38,118 nucleotides of DNA from Plastoroseomonas hellenica (lineage in GTDB: Bacteria; Pseudomonadota; Alphaproteobacteria; Acetobacterales; Acetobacteraceae), in assembly GCF_018129085.1 (NCBI RefSeq), contig NZ_JAAGBB010000053.1:1-38118 (forward strand). Direction: 5' to 3'. The notes beneath the pieces are model-generated. The model made no database searches. It saw only the letters and a program-made list of their open reading frames with translations, and was not told where the DNA came from. A program made the position numbers and the translations under genes. Each line of letters begins with the position of its first letter. Positions within the stretch are counted from its first letter, which is position 1. Shown in pieces: positions 29,042 to 37,534 of the stretch.

Positions 29042-31648
29042 GTACAGGCCGCCCAAGCCAGTGTCGAGGCCGGCGGCGCTTTCGCGGGCGCTTTCGCCGA
29101 GCCGCTGGGTGCCGGTGGTGTCGGTGCCCGGGCGGAAGGCTTCCAGGATGCTGCCATTGCCGACGGGTATGCGGACCAGCGCGACGCCGGGCGGCGCGCG
29201 GAAGGGCACCGGCGGGCTGCCGTTCAGCGCCGCCTGCAGCACGTCGTGGAAGATCGGCGCGGCGGTGCCGCCGCCGGTCTCCCCGGTGCCGAGGCTGCGC
29301 GGCTCATCAAAGCCAAGCCAGACGGCGATGACGATGTCCGGCGTGAAGCCCACGAACCAGTTGTCGCGGTAATCGTCGGTGGTGCCGGTCTTTCCGGCGA
29401 CCGGCCGGTTGAGCCCGACAGCCGCCCGGGTGCCGGTGCCGCGCTGCACGACGCCCTGCAGCAGGCTCACCATTTGGTAGGCGGCGATCGGATCCGCGAT
29501 CTGGCGGCGTTCGCCGGCCAGCGTCGGCGGCCCGGCTTCCGGCCCCTGGTCGCAGCCCGGCTCGCAGCGGCGCGGGTCGGCACGCCAGATCACCCGGCCG
29601 CGGCGGTCCTGCACGCTGTCGATCAGGGTCGGCGTCACCTGCCGCCCGCCATTGACGAAGCCCGCATAGCCCGCGGCCATGCGCATCACCGTCGTCTCCC
29701 CGGCGCCGAGCGCCATCGAGAGGTAGCGCGGCATGTTGGGGATGACGCCGAAATCGGCCGCGGTCTGCGATATCCGCTCCATACCGATATGTTGGGCGAG
29801 GCGCACGGTGACCATGTTGAGGCTGCTCTCGAGCGCCTGGCGCATGGTCACCCAGCCACGGCCGCCGCCCGAATAGTTGCTCGGCCGCCAGAGGCCCTGC
29901 GGGGTCGCGATCTCGATCGGCTCGTCCAGGAGCTGCTGGTTCGGCGGGATGCCCATGGACAGCGCCGAGATATAGACGAAAGGCTTGAAGGAGGAGCCGG
30001 GCTGGCGCATCGCCTGGGTGGCGCGGTTGAACCAGCTCCGCTCGAAGCTGTAGCCGCCGACCATCGCCAGCACGCGCCCGGTCGCGGGGTCGAGTGCCAC
30101 GATCGCACCCTCCGCCACCGGCATCTGGCGCAGCGCCAGGCGTTCCGGGCGCGCCTGGGTGCGGCCTTGCGCCGCCGCGGCAGGCAATACTTCCACCATC
30201 ACCACATCGCCCGGGCTCAGCACATCCTGCATGCGGCGCGGCGCGGCGCCGAGGCGGACGCCCTGGGTCGCGAGAAGCTGCGCGCCGGCGCCGCCGGGCG
30301 GCGCCGGGATCACCGGGCGGGCCCAGGCCATGTCCTCGAAGGGCAGCACGGCGGTGCGCGGCTGGGCGGGGGTGCGGGCGTCCGGACGCTCGGCCCAGCC
30401 AAGCCGGGCCTCGCGGTCGCGCACCTCCAGCGCCACGGCGAGCCGCCACTCCGGCTGCATGCCGGGCGGACGCTGGAGGGCATCCAGCGCCGGCAGCCAT
30501 TCGGTGGGTGCCGCGGAGATGCGGGTCACCGGGCCGCGCCAGCCGCCGCGGCGGCGGTCATAGGTCATCAGCCCTTCGCGCAGCGCGCGCTCGGCCGCAG
30601 CCTGCAACGGCGGCTCCAGGCTGGTGCGGACGACCAGGCCGCCCATGGTGGTCTGCTCGGCACCGAAGCGGGCGATCAGGTCGCGCCGCACCTCCTCGGT
30701 GAAGTGCTGGCCGACGGCCACCATGTCCGGCCGGCGCGAGGGACGGGCCACGATCGGCTCCGCCTTGGCGGCGGCCGCCTCCTCCGCGGTGACGGCGCGG
30801 TCCTCGACCATGCGGTCGATGACCCAGTCGCGCCGCGCGCGGGCGGCTTCGGGGAAGCGGAAGGGGTTGTAGTTGTTCGGGGCCTTCGGAAGGATCGCCA
30901 GGAAGGCCATCTCCGCCAAGGTCAGCTCGTCGAGCGACTTGTTGAAGTAGTTCTGCGCCGCCGCCGCCACGCCGAAGGCCTGGGCGCCCAGGAAGATCTC
31001 ATTCAGGTAGATCTCGAGGATGCGCTCCTTCGGCAGCGCCTGCTCCAGCCGCACCGCGAGGATCGCCTCGCGCAGCTTGCGGGTCATGGTGCGGTCATTG
31101 CCGACCAGCATGTTCTTGGCAACCTGCTGGGTGATGGTCGAGGCGCCGCCCATGCGCCGGCCGGAGCCGAGCTGCTCCACCGCCGTCAGCCCGGCGCGGA
31201 TGATGCCGATGGGATCGACGCCGTGATGTTCCCAGAACCGCTGGTCCTCGGCGGAGACGAAGGCCTGCTGGAGCCGTTGCGGAATCGCCTCGATCGGCAC
31301 GAAGACCCGGCGTTCGCTCGCCAGCTCCGCCATCAGCCGCGAATCGGCGGCATAGATGCGGCTCATCTGCGGCGGGTCGTAATCGGCGAGCCACCGGTAG
31401 TCCGGCAGGTCGGCGGCGATGACGCGATAGAGGCCGTAGCCGCCGACGCCACCCGCGACCGCCACGCCGGCGCCCAGGATCAGCAGCAGCTTCAGGACGC
31501 CGAAGCCGCGCCGACGCTTGCGGGCCGGGCGCTGCGGACGCTCCTTCTTCCTTTTCCCAGGCGCGGGCTCGGCATCGGGGGCCGGCGCGGCAGGGCCACG
31601 CCGGCGGGGATCGAGGGGCCCGTCCGGACGGAGATCACCGAGACTCAT
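29039..31648 (-). CDS. mrcA: Penicillin-binding protein 1A (bifunctional glycosyltransferase/transpeptidase)
   Basis: An 869-residue class A PBP that polymerises and cross-links peptidoglycan in the periplasm. A basic, Pro-rich cytosolic tail of about 48 residues precedes one membrane anchor (VLKLLLILGAGVAVAGGVGG). The GT51 domain has AFVSAEDQRFWEHHGVDPIG (catalytic Glu), GGASTITQQVAKNMLVGNDR and RKLREAILAVRLEQALPKER. An OB-like insert follows. The transpeptidase has SxxK in QPGSSFKPFVYISAL, SxN in ESSLNMVTVRLAQ and KTG in VAGKTGTTDDYRDNWFVGFT. Length and motifs are complete. GAAGG precedes the ATG. Its stop is embedded in a strong terminator. Confidence 0.95.
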   Translation of the reverse strand: MSLGDLRPDGPLDPRRRGPAAPAPDAEPAPGKRKKERPQRPARKRRRGFGVLKLLLILGAGVAVAGGVGGYGLYRVIAADLPDYRWLADYDPPQMSRIYAADSRLMAELASERRVFVPIEAIPQRLQQAFVSAEDQRFWEHHGVDPIGIIRAGLTAVEQLGSGRRMGGASTITQQVAKNMLVGNDRTMTRKLREAILAVRLEQALPKERILEIYLNEIFLGAQAFGVAAAAQNYFNKSLDELTLAEMAFLAILPKAPNNYNPFRFPEAARARRDWVIDRMVEDRAVTAEEAAAAKAEPIVARPSRRPDMVAVGQHFTEEVRRDLIARFGAEQTTMGGLVVRTSLEPPLQAAAERALREGLMTYDRRRGGWRGPVTRISAAPTEWLPALDALQRPPGMQPEWRLAVALEVRDREARLGWAERPDARTPAQPRTAVLPFEDMAWARPVIPAPPGGAGAQLLATQGVRLGAAPRRMQDVLSPGDVVMVEVLPAAAAQGRTQARPERLALRQMPVAEGAIVALDPATGRVLAMVGGYSFERSWFNRATQAMRQPGSSFKPFVYISALSMGIPPNQQLLDEPIEIATPQGLWRPSNYSGGGRGWVTMRQALESSLNMVTVRLAQHIGMERISQTAADFGVIPNMPRYLSMALGAGETTVMRMAAGYAGFVNGGRQVTPTLIDSVQDRRGRVIWRADPRRCEPGCDQGPEAGPPTLAGERRQIADPIAAYQMVSLLQGVVQRGTGTRAAVGLNRPVAGKTGTTDDYRDNWFVGFTPDIVIAVWLGFDEPRSLGTGETGGGTAAPIFHDVLQAALNGSPPVPFRAPPGVALVRIPVGNGSILEAFRPGTDTTGTQRLGESARESAAGLDTGLGGLY

Positions 31649-31738
31649 GCCCCTTCTCTACACCTTTCCCTTTGGCACCGCGACGATCCGACGGTTGCGG
31701 TGTGTTTCAACTGCGGGATTCCCAGGCCAATCGGGCGC

Positions 31739-32473
31739 TCAGCGCCGCGCCGCCCGCGCCTCCGCGACCATCTGGGTCAGTGTCTCGAGCGGCACCAGGC
31801 CGGGCACCAGCCGATCGCCGACGACGAGCGCCGGCGTGCCCTCGATGCCGAGCCGCCGGGCCAGCGCCACGTTCCCATCCAGCCGTGCCTGGATCGCCGG
31901 GTCGTCCATGTCGCGGCGCAGCCGGGTCCAATCGAGGCCAAGACGTTCCGCCACCGGCCGGATCTGCGCTTCCGCGACATCGCCGCGCAGCGCCATCAGG
32001 GCATCGTAGAGCTCGCCATACTTGCCCTGGCGCTGGGCGGCCAGCAGCGCACGGGACGCGACGACGGAGTTCGGCCCCAGGATCGGCAGATCCTTCATCA
32101 CCAGCCGCAGATTGCCGTCGCGGCGCACCAGCTCCGTCATCACCGAGGTGAGCTGGCGGCAATAGGGGCAGCGCACGTCGAAGAACTCGACGACGGTGAT
32201 ATCGCCGCGCGGATTGCCGCGCACGGGGTCGGCGGCATCGGCGACGAGTTGCTCCCGCGCCTCGACCAATGCCCGGGCGGCGGCGGTGCGGCGCTCCTCG
32301 GCCTCCTGCGCCTCCACCGCCGCGAAGGCCTCGCGCAGGATCGACGGGTCCTCGCGGAGCGCGCGGCGCATGATCTCGATCACCTCGGTCCGCTGCGCCG
32401 GGGTGAAGGCCTCCTGCGCCCGGGCGGGCATGAGGAGGGCGAGGCAGAGCCCGAGGGCCAGGAACAGACGCAT
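31739..32473 (-). CDS. DsbA family thiol:disulfide oxidoreductase
   Basis: A periplasmic thioredoxin-fold protein of about 244 residues. A Sec signal (LFLALGLCLALLMPARAQ) and a helical N-terminal region (RTEVIEIMRRALREDPSILR) precede the active site FFDVRCPYCRQLTSVM with a CPYC pair. A helical insertion follows, then the cis-Pro loop IEGTPALVVGDRLVPGL. This is the Com1/ScsC/BdbD-like branch with an N-terminal oligomerisation helix. The second ATG (32473) fits the ribosome site AAGGA best; the first (32479) is too close. It lies next to a broken M48 peptidase gene, which would originally have been its upstream neighbour. Confidence 0.9.
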   Translation of the reverse strand: MRLFLALGLCLALLMPARAQEAFTPAQRTEVIEIMRRALREDPSILREAFAAVEAQEAEERRTAAARALVEAREQLVADAADPVRGNPRGDITVVEFFDVRCPYCRQLTSVMTELVRRDGNLRLVMKDLPILGPNSVVASRALLAAQRQGKYGELYDALMALRGDVAEAQIRPVAERLGLDWTRLRRDMDDPAIQARLDGNVALARRLGIEGTPALVVGDRLVPGLVPLETLTQMVAEARAARR

Positions 32474-32640
32474 ACGCATATCCTTCGGCGATGGCGGAGC
32501 TTTTGCCCTGCGTCGCCGCCAAGGGCAAAGCCTCCCGCCCCACAGTTCGTCCGGTATGCCCGGCAGGTCGCGCGATCTCACGCGATTGGGATCGGCTGGC
32601 CGGCGAGGGACGGGAGCGCCGGATCGGGCTGGCATGGACG

Positions 32641-32873
32641 AACATCCGGTTGCCCGGCGCCACGAAGGCGTTTATGGCCCAGGCCTGCGGGATGGTGATG
32701 CGCACCAGCGCGGGGTCGACGCCCGCGGCACCGAACAGGGGGTTCGCGAAGCTACGGATGAGACTTTCCGTTTCGGCATCGCGCACCGTCACCACAGGCG
32801 CGTCCGCTGGGCGCGCGCGCCGGAGGACGCTCCGGGCAGAATCAGGGACGCCAGAATGACGATGACGCCGCAG
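32641..32873 (-). pseudogene. Remnant of an M48-family metallopeptidase gene
   Basis: The minus strand reads VVTVRDAETESLIRSFANPL, then GVDPALVRITIPQAWAINAF and VAPGNRMFVHASPI. This is the N-terminal mature sequence typical of periplasmic M48 (YfgC/BepA-like) proteases, up to the point where MFVHTGLI is expected. After that the homology stops. The HExxH metal site and some 400 residues are absent, and the dsbA-like gene follows about 170 bases on. A signal-peptide-like stretch (VIVILASLILPGASSGARAQ) sits directly upstream in another frame and without a start codon, so a frameshift is also present. It overlaps the 5' end of the divergent GGT gene. Confidence 0.72.
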
Positions 32874-34235
32874 GTGATCGGGGCGAAGGCCTTCCGCGTG
32901 CCCCCGACCCTATCCCGGACCTCGAAGCCCCTGCATCGCGCCTCGGCGCTGCTGCTGGCGGCTGTCGCCGTTTCGGGATGTTCCTGGTTCGGCGGCTCGT
33001 CACCGGAGCGCGGACAGACCGGCTTCGTCAGCGGCTTCCTCGGCGGCGCCGCGGCCGAGGAGCCGCGCGCGGCGCTCGTCGCGCGCGAGGTCCTTTCGGC
33101 CGGCGGCAGCGCGACCGATGCGGCAGTCGCCGGCGCCTTCGCACTGACCGCCACCCTGCCCTCCCGCGCCGGGATCGGCGGCGGCGGCGCCTGCCTGGTC
33201 TATGAGCGCCAGCCCGGCACCACCCAGGCGATCCTGTTCGAGGCCGGGCCGCGCAGCACCCTGCCCCCCAACACCGACCGGCCGGCCGCCATCCCGATGA
33301 TGGCGCGCGGCCTCTTCGCGCTGCACACAAGGGGCGGCCGGCTGCGCTTCGAGGAGCTGGTGCGCCCGGCCGAGGACCTGGCGCGCGGCAACGCGGTGTC
33401 CCGGAGCCTCGCCAACGACCTCGCCGCCGTCGCGGCGCCATTGCTGGCCGATCCGCAGGCGCGGGCGATCTTCGGGGCGCCGGGCGGCGGGCCGCTCGGC
33501 GAAGGGGCGCAGCTCGTGCAGCGCGATCTCGCGGTCACGCTCACGGCGATCCGGACCACCGGGCCGGGCGACCTCTACCAGGGCTCCTTGGCGCGGCGGC
33601 TGGAGGAGACCAGCCGGATGGCGGGCGGCGGGCTGACCGTCGAGGAGCTGCGCGCCGGGCAGGCGCGGCTGGTCGCCGCCGACGCGCTCAGGATCGGCAA
33701 TGACACCGCGAATTTCCTGCCGGGCGGCATCGATGGCGGGGTGCAGCGCGCCTTCCAGGCGCTGCAGGCCGGGCAGCCCCCGGCCACCAGCGGTGTCGGC
33801 GCCGGCGCCTCGACCGGCCTCGTCACCTTCGATCGGGACGGCAACGCCGTGACCTGCGCCTTCTCGATGAACAACCTGTTCGGCACCGGGCGGGTGGCGC
33901 CGGGGACCGGCGTCGTGCTGGCCGCGGCACCGGGCCAGGGCTCGGTCCGGGCGGCGCCGCTCTCAGTGATGCTGATCCAGAACACCAACCTCCGCGCCTT
34001 CCGCCTGGCGGTGGCGGGTTCGGGGCAGGATGCGGCGCCGATCGCGGCAGCGGCCACGGCGCTGCGCGTGTTGCGCGGCGAGGCGCCGCAGGCCGCGATC
34101 CCGGCGGCCGCCCCGGAGCCCGGCCGCGTCGTCGCCGCCTCCTGCCCGCGCTATCTGCCGGGGGCGGGAAGTGAATGCACGGCGGCGGCCGACCCGCGCG
34201 GTTCCGGCATCGCGGTCGGCACGGCGCTTCGCTGA
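32856..34235 (+). CDS. Gamma-glutamyltransferase-like lipoprotein
   Basis: A protein of about 459 residues with a lipoprotein signal (ASALLLAAVAVSGCSW; lipobox VSGC), so it is probably tethered in the periplasm. The GGT fold is visible: EVLSAGGSATDAAVAGAFAL, LPSRAGIGGGGACLVYER, FEELVRPAEDLARGNAVSRS, and the processing region GASTGLVTFDRDGNAVTCAF followed by NNLFGTG. It is about 120 residues shorter than E. coli GGT (about 580). Where that enzyme has the nucleophile TTHYSVVD, this one has STGLVTFD, so Ser replaces the catalytic Thr. The usual GILLNNQMDDF loop is also changed. Activity is therefore uncertain. ATG 32856 has GGGA upstream; GTG 32899 would give a shorter, more typical lipoprotein signal. 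Confidence 0.8.
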   Translation: MTMTPQVIGAKAFRVPPTLSRTSKPLHRASALLLAAVAVSGCSWFGGSSPERGQTGFVSGFLGGAAAEEPRAALVAREVLSAGGSATDAAVAGAFALTATLPSRAGIGGGGACLVYERQPGTTQAILFEAGPRSTLPPNTDRPAAIPMMARGLFALHTRGGRLRFEELVRPAEDLARGNAVSRSLANDLAAVAAPLLADPQARAIFGAPGGGPLGEGAQLVQRDLAVTLTAIRTTGPGDLYQGSLARRLEETSRMAGGGLTVEELRAGQARLVAADALRIGNDTANFLPGGIDGGVQRAFQALQAGQPPATSGVGAGASTGLVTFDRDGNAVTCAFSMNNLFGTGRVAPGTGVVLAAAPGQGSVRAAPLSVMLIQNTNLRAFRLAVAGSGQDAAPIAAAATALRVLRGEAPQAAIPAAAPEPGRVVAASCPRYLPGAGSECTAAADPRGSGIAVGTALR

Positions 34236-35464
34236 TGGCCCCAGCGGGCGGAGCGTCCGATTCAGACCTCCGGGCGCTTCGGCCCTCCGGTCGTCGGGCG
34301 CTCAAGGTCGGTCGCGGCGCCGAGGCTCCACCCTTCCTGGTCATGGACGTGATCGCGGCCGCCAATGCGCGCGCCGCGGCGCTGCCGGCCGGCGCGCCGG
34401 GGATCCTCCGCATGGAGGTGGGCCAACCCGGCACCGGCGCGCCGAAAGGGGCTGCCGAGGCGGCGATCCGGGCGCTGCGGGCGGGCGCCCCGATGGGCTA
34501 CACGGAAGCCTTCGGCCTGCCGACGCTCCGGGCGCGGATCGCCCGGCATTATGCGGAACGCTATGGCGTCGCGGTGGCGCCGGGCCGTATCGCAGTGACG
34601 GTCGGCGCCTCCGGTGCCTTCCCCCTCGCCTTCCTGGCGGGCTTCGATGCCGGCGATGCCATCGCCATGGCCGCCCCCTTCTACCCGCCCTATGCGAATA
34701 TCCTGACCGCGCTCGGCATGCGGCCGCAGATCCTGCCCTGCGACGCGACGACGCGCTTCCAGCCGAGCATCGCCATGCTGGAGGCGCTGGATCCGCGACC
34801 GGCGGGGCTGATCATCGCCTCCCCCTGCAATCCGGCCGGCACCATGCTGGCGCCGGCGGAGATCGCGGCGATCGCTGCGTGGTGCGACGCGAACGGTGTG
34901 CGGCTGATCTCGGACGAGATCTATCACGGCCTGACCTGGGGCACGGTCGCCGAGAGCACGGCGGCGGCCGTCTCCTCCAGCGCCATCATCGTGAATTCCT
35001 TCTCCAAATACTGGTCGATGACCGGCTGGCGCATCGGCTGGCTGGTGCTGCCGGAGGACCTGGTCCGCCCGGTCGAGCGCCTGGCGCAGAACATGTTCAT
35101 CTCGGCCCCGCATGTGGCCCAGGTCGCGGCCGAAGCGGCGATGGACTGCGTCGAGGAGCTGGAGGCCAACAAGGCCGTCTATGCCCGCAGCCGCGCCCGG
35201 CTGCTGGACGGGCTGCCCAAGGCGGGCATCGACCGGATCGCGGCCGCCGACGGTGCCTTCTATCTCTGGTGCGACATCGGCGCCCTCTCCAACGACAGCG
35301 TCGATTTCTCCGCGCGCCTGCTGGCCGAGGCCGGGATCGCCGCGACCACCGGGCTCGATTTCGACCCCGGACGCGGGGCGCGCTTCCTGCGCCTCTCCTA
35401 TTGCGGGGACGAAGCCGCGATGGCCGAGGCACCGGCCAGGATTGCCCGATTCCTCGGGCGCTGA
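34235..35464 (+). CDS. Class I/II PLP-dependent aminotransferase with repeat-encoded N-terminus
   Basis: A 409-residue fold-type I enzyme. Motifs: RMEVGQPGTGAP, MGYTEAFGLPTLRARIARHY, ASPCNPAGTMLAPAE, RLISDEIYHGLTW, the PLP lysine in VNSFSKYWSMTGWRIGWLVL, and the carboxylate-binding Arg in RFLRLSYCGD. The ATG at 34235 overlaps the GGT stop (TGATG), so translation is likely coupled. Residues 7-23 (ASDSDLRALRPSGRRAL region) are encoded by a palindromic repeat. The family consensus PPFLVMDV precedes the ATG at 34343, so the shorter start would cut into conserved sequence. The amino-acid specificity is unknown. It is distinct from the aminotransferase at 3513. Confidence 0.9.
   Translation: MAPAGGASDSDLRALRPSGRRALKVGRGAEAPPFLVMDVIAAANARAAALPAGAPGILRMEVGQPGTGAPKGAAEAAIRALRAGAPMGYTEAFGLPTLRARIARHYAERYGVAVAPGRIAVTVGASGAFPLAFLAGFDAGDAIAMAAPFYPPYANILTALGMRPQILPCDATTRFQPSIAMLEALDPRPAGLIIASPCNPAGTMLAPAEIAAIAAWCDANGVRLISDEIYHGLTWGTVAESTAAAVSSSAIIVNSFSKYWSMTGWRIGWLVLPEDLVRPVERLAQNMFISAPHVAQVAAEAAMDCVEELEANKAVYARSRARLLDGLPKAGIDRIAAADGAFYLWCDIGALSNDSVDFSARLLAEAGIAATTGLDFDPGRGARFLRLSYCGDEAAMAEAPARIARFLGR
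34253..34304 (+). repeat. Family C palindromic repeat, third copy, inside a coding region
   Basis: GCGTCCGATTCAGACCT, then CCGGGCGCTTCGGCCCT, CCGGTCGTC and GGGCGCTCA. It differs from the 9602-9656 copy at a handful of positions. It lies in frame within codons 7-23 of the second aminotransferase and adds no stop codon. Confidence 0.85.
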
Positions 35465-35483
35465 CCCGGCGTTATCCCCGGGC

Positions 35484-35541
35484 TTTGTGACAGCGGCGAC
35501 CTCCGCCGCTTCGGCGGCGGGCGAAGCACGCTCGCCACAAA
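35484..35541. repeat. Nested hairpin between aminotransferase and ArsR genes
   Basis: TTTGTG (35484-35489) pairs with CACAAA (35536-35541), enclosing the perfect stem CCGCCG-CTT-CGGCGG (35503-35517) plus partly complementary flanks. It could end transcription of the aminotransferase or be another repeat type. No promoter could be pinned to it. Confidence 0.6.
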
Positions 35542-35572
35542 CAGGGCAGGATGACCGGGAGAGGAACACGCC

Positions 35573-36274
35573 ATGAGCAGCCCTGCCGATCTTGCCCGCC
35601 TCGCCGACCTGTTGGGCGATCCCACCCGCGCCGTGATGCTGCAGGCGCTGCTGGCCGGCGAAGCGCTGACTGCGGGCGAACTGGCGCGCGCCGCCGGGAT
35701 CGGCGCGCCGGCCGCCAGCGCGCATCTGGCGAAGCTCGCCGAAGGCGGGCTGGTCGTGGTGCATCCCCAAGGCCGTCATCGCTATCACCGCCTGGCGTCG
35801 GAGGAGGTCGCGGCGGCGATCGAGACGCTGGGTGGCCTCGCCGCGGCCACCGCACCCCAGCGCCGCTGGCCGCATGGTGAGGCCTTCCGCACCGCACGGC
35901 TCTGCTACGATCACCTGGCCGGGCGGCTCGCCGTCGCGCTGCACGGGGCATTGGTCGGGCGCGGCTGGATCCAGCCCGCCGCCGGCGGCTGGACGGCGAC
36001 CACGGCGGGTGAGGCAGGGCTGGCCGCGATGGGCGTCGACCTGAAGGCCGCGCGCACTGCCCGCCGATTCGCCTGCGACTGCATGGACTGGTCGGAGCGC
36101 CGGCCGCATCTGGCCGGCGGGCTGGCACGGGAGATCGCCTCCTGCTGCCTGCGCCGACACTGGCTGACCCGCGCCACGGCGGAATGCGCCGGCGACCCGC
36201 TGGCCCGGCGCCGCCTGGCACTGACACCGGAAGGCGGGCGGGCCCTGCACGCGGCACTCGGCCTCGCGGCGTGA
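35573..36274 (+). CDS. ArsR-type winged-helix regulator with C-terminal domain
   Basis: A 233-residue regulator. Residues 1-90 are an ArsR winged helix: LARLADLLGDPTRAVMLQAL, LTAGELARAAGIGAPAASAH, LAKLAEGGLVVVHPQGRHRY. Residues about 100-233 are the extension typical of one ArsR branch: RTARLCYDHLAGRLAVAL, then CDCMDWSERRPHLAGGLARE and LALTPEGGRALHAAL. The cysteines in RFACDCMDW and ASCCLRR could bind metal or sense redox, but part of this pattern is simply conserved in the branch. GGGAGAGG precedes the ATG. The stop overlaps the GTG of the MFS gene, so it probably regulates that transporter and itself. Confidence 0.9.
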   Translation: MSSPADLARLADLLGDPTRAVMLQALLAGEALTAGELARAAGIGAPAASAHLAKLAEGGLVVVHPQGRHRYHRLASEEVAAAIETLGGLAAATAPQRRWPHGEAFRTARLCYDHLAGRLAVALHGALVGRGWIQPAAGGWTATTAGEAGLAAMGVDLKAARTARRFACDCMDWSERRPHLAGGLAREIASCCLRRHWLTRATAECAGDPLARRRLALTPEGGRALHAALGLAA

Positions 36275-37524
36275 GTCCACGGGACCTCGGGGGCGCCGGG
36301 CCGCGGCAGCCGGCGACCCGTCCTTCGGCGCGGATCTTCGCCGCCCTCGCCCTGGTGACCGGCGCCAGCCAGTTCCACCGCGCGGCGCTCGGCGTGGTCG
36401 GGCCGGAGCTGGCGGCCGATCTCGGCGCCGGCGCAGGGCTGCTGGGGGCCGCGAACGGCGCCTTCTTCGCGGCACTGCTGCTGATGCAGATCCCGGTCGG
36501 GCTGGCGCTCGACCGCATCGGGCCGCGACTGACGGTCGCCGCCCTCGCCCTGCCCTGCACCATCGGCGCCATCGGCCAGGGGCTGGCGGACAGCGCCGAG
36601 GCCTTCCTCGCTGCGCGCTTCCTGCTGGGCATCGGCTGCGGCGCCAGCTTCATGGCAAGCGTGGTCCTCTCGGCGCGCTGGTATGCGGGGCCGGGGCTCA
36701 CGACCTCGCTCGCCCGCGTCTTCGCGACCAGCCAGTTGGGCATCCTGCTCGCCGGCGCACCCTTCGCGCTGGCCGCCGAATGGCTCGGCTGGCGCGGCGC
36801 CTATGCCGCGTCGGGCCTGCTGACGCTCGGGTTGGCGGCGCTGTGGTGGGTGTGGGTGCGCGACGATCCGCCCGACCGACCGGCGCCGCCGGGCCCGGCG
36901 GAGACCCTGGCGCAGGCGTTGCGCGGGCAGTTCTCCGTCTGGCGCACGCCGGGGCTGCTGCCGGTGCTCGCCATGCACCTGGTGGGCTATGCCGCGATGG
37001 CGACGGTCATCGCCGTCTGGGCCGGCCCCTATCTGGCGGAGGTGCACGGCATGGCGCCGGAGACGCGTGGCACCGTGCTCTTCATCATGGGGCTGGCGCT
37101 GGTGGCGGGGCTGCTGGTGGTGGGACCGATCGAGCGGCGGATCGGCTCGCGGCCCCGCACCGTGGCGGGCTTCGCCGCGCTCTCGGTGCTGATGCTGACG
37201 GCGCTTGCGCTCTGGCCCTCGGCGCCGTTGCCGGTGGCGGTCGCCTTGCTGTCGGCGCTCTGCCTCTGCTCCTGCTACCCGGTCGTGGTGGTGACCCAGG
37301 GACGCGCGCTGTTCCCCGACCATCAGGTCGGGCGCGGGGTCACCACGGTCAATCTGGCGCAGACGCTCGGCAGCGCGGCGCTGCCCGCGATGACCGGCTG
37401 GGTGGTGGGTTTCGTGAACCCGGCCTGGGCCTGGAATGCCGCCTTCGGCACGCTGGCGGCCTGCCTCGCCCTCGGGCTGGCAGGCTACCTGTCCGGGCGG
37501 CGCGGGACGCGCCGCCCGGATTGA
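36271..37524 (+). CDS. MFS transporter
   Basis: A 417-residue inner-membrane carrier with 12 predicted helices. The first-loop signature is in MQIPVGLALDRIGPRLTVAA (G-x-x-x-D-R-x-G-x-R). Others are LAARFLLGIGCGASFMASVV, a central cytosolic loop (WVRDDPPDRPAPPGPAETLA), and the second-half loop GPIERRIGSRPRTVAGF. The GTG start at 36271 overlaps the ArsR stop by GTGA, so the pair is one operon. The substrate is unknown: either efflux of the compound sensed by the ArsR protein, or uptake as in the NarK/OFA-like carriers. The 3' end is 10 bases from the convergent rne stop. Confidence 0.9.
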   Translation: MSPRDLGGAGPRQPATRPSARIFAALALVTGASQFHRAALGVVGPELAADLGAGAGLLGAANGAFFAALLLMQIPVGLALDRIGPRLTVAALALPCTIGAIGQGLADSAEAFLAARFLLGIGCGASFMASVVLSARWYAGPGLTTSLARVFATSQLGILLAGAPFALAAEWLGWRGAYAASGLLTLGLAALWWVWVRDDPPDRPAPPGPAETLAQALRGQFSVWRTPGLLPVLAMHLVGYAAMATVIAVWAGPYLAEVHGMAPETRGTVLFIMGLALVAGLLVVGPIERRIGSRPRTVAGFAALSVLMLTALALWPSAPLPVAVALLSALCLCSCYPVVVVTQGRALFPDHQVGRGVTTVNLAQTLGSAALPAMTGWVVGFVNPAWAWNAAFGTLAACLALGLAGYLSGRRGTRRPD

Positions 37525-37534
37525 GTGAGGGACG

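Noticed and set aside
28553-32698. A 1381-codon open frame on the plus strand opposite prfB, mrcA and dsbA
   Set aside because: It is the mirror of true minus-strand genes in GC-rich DNA. The minus strand holds recognised RF2, PBP1A and DsbA motifs, while this frame is Arg/Gly/Ala-rich with no domain.
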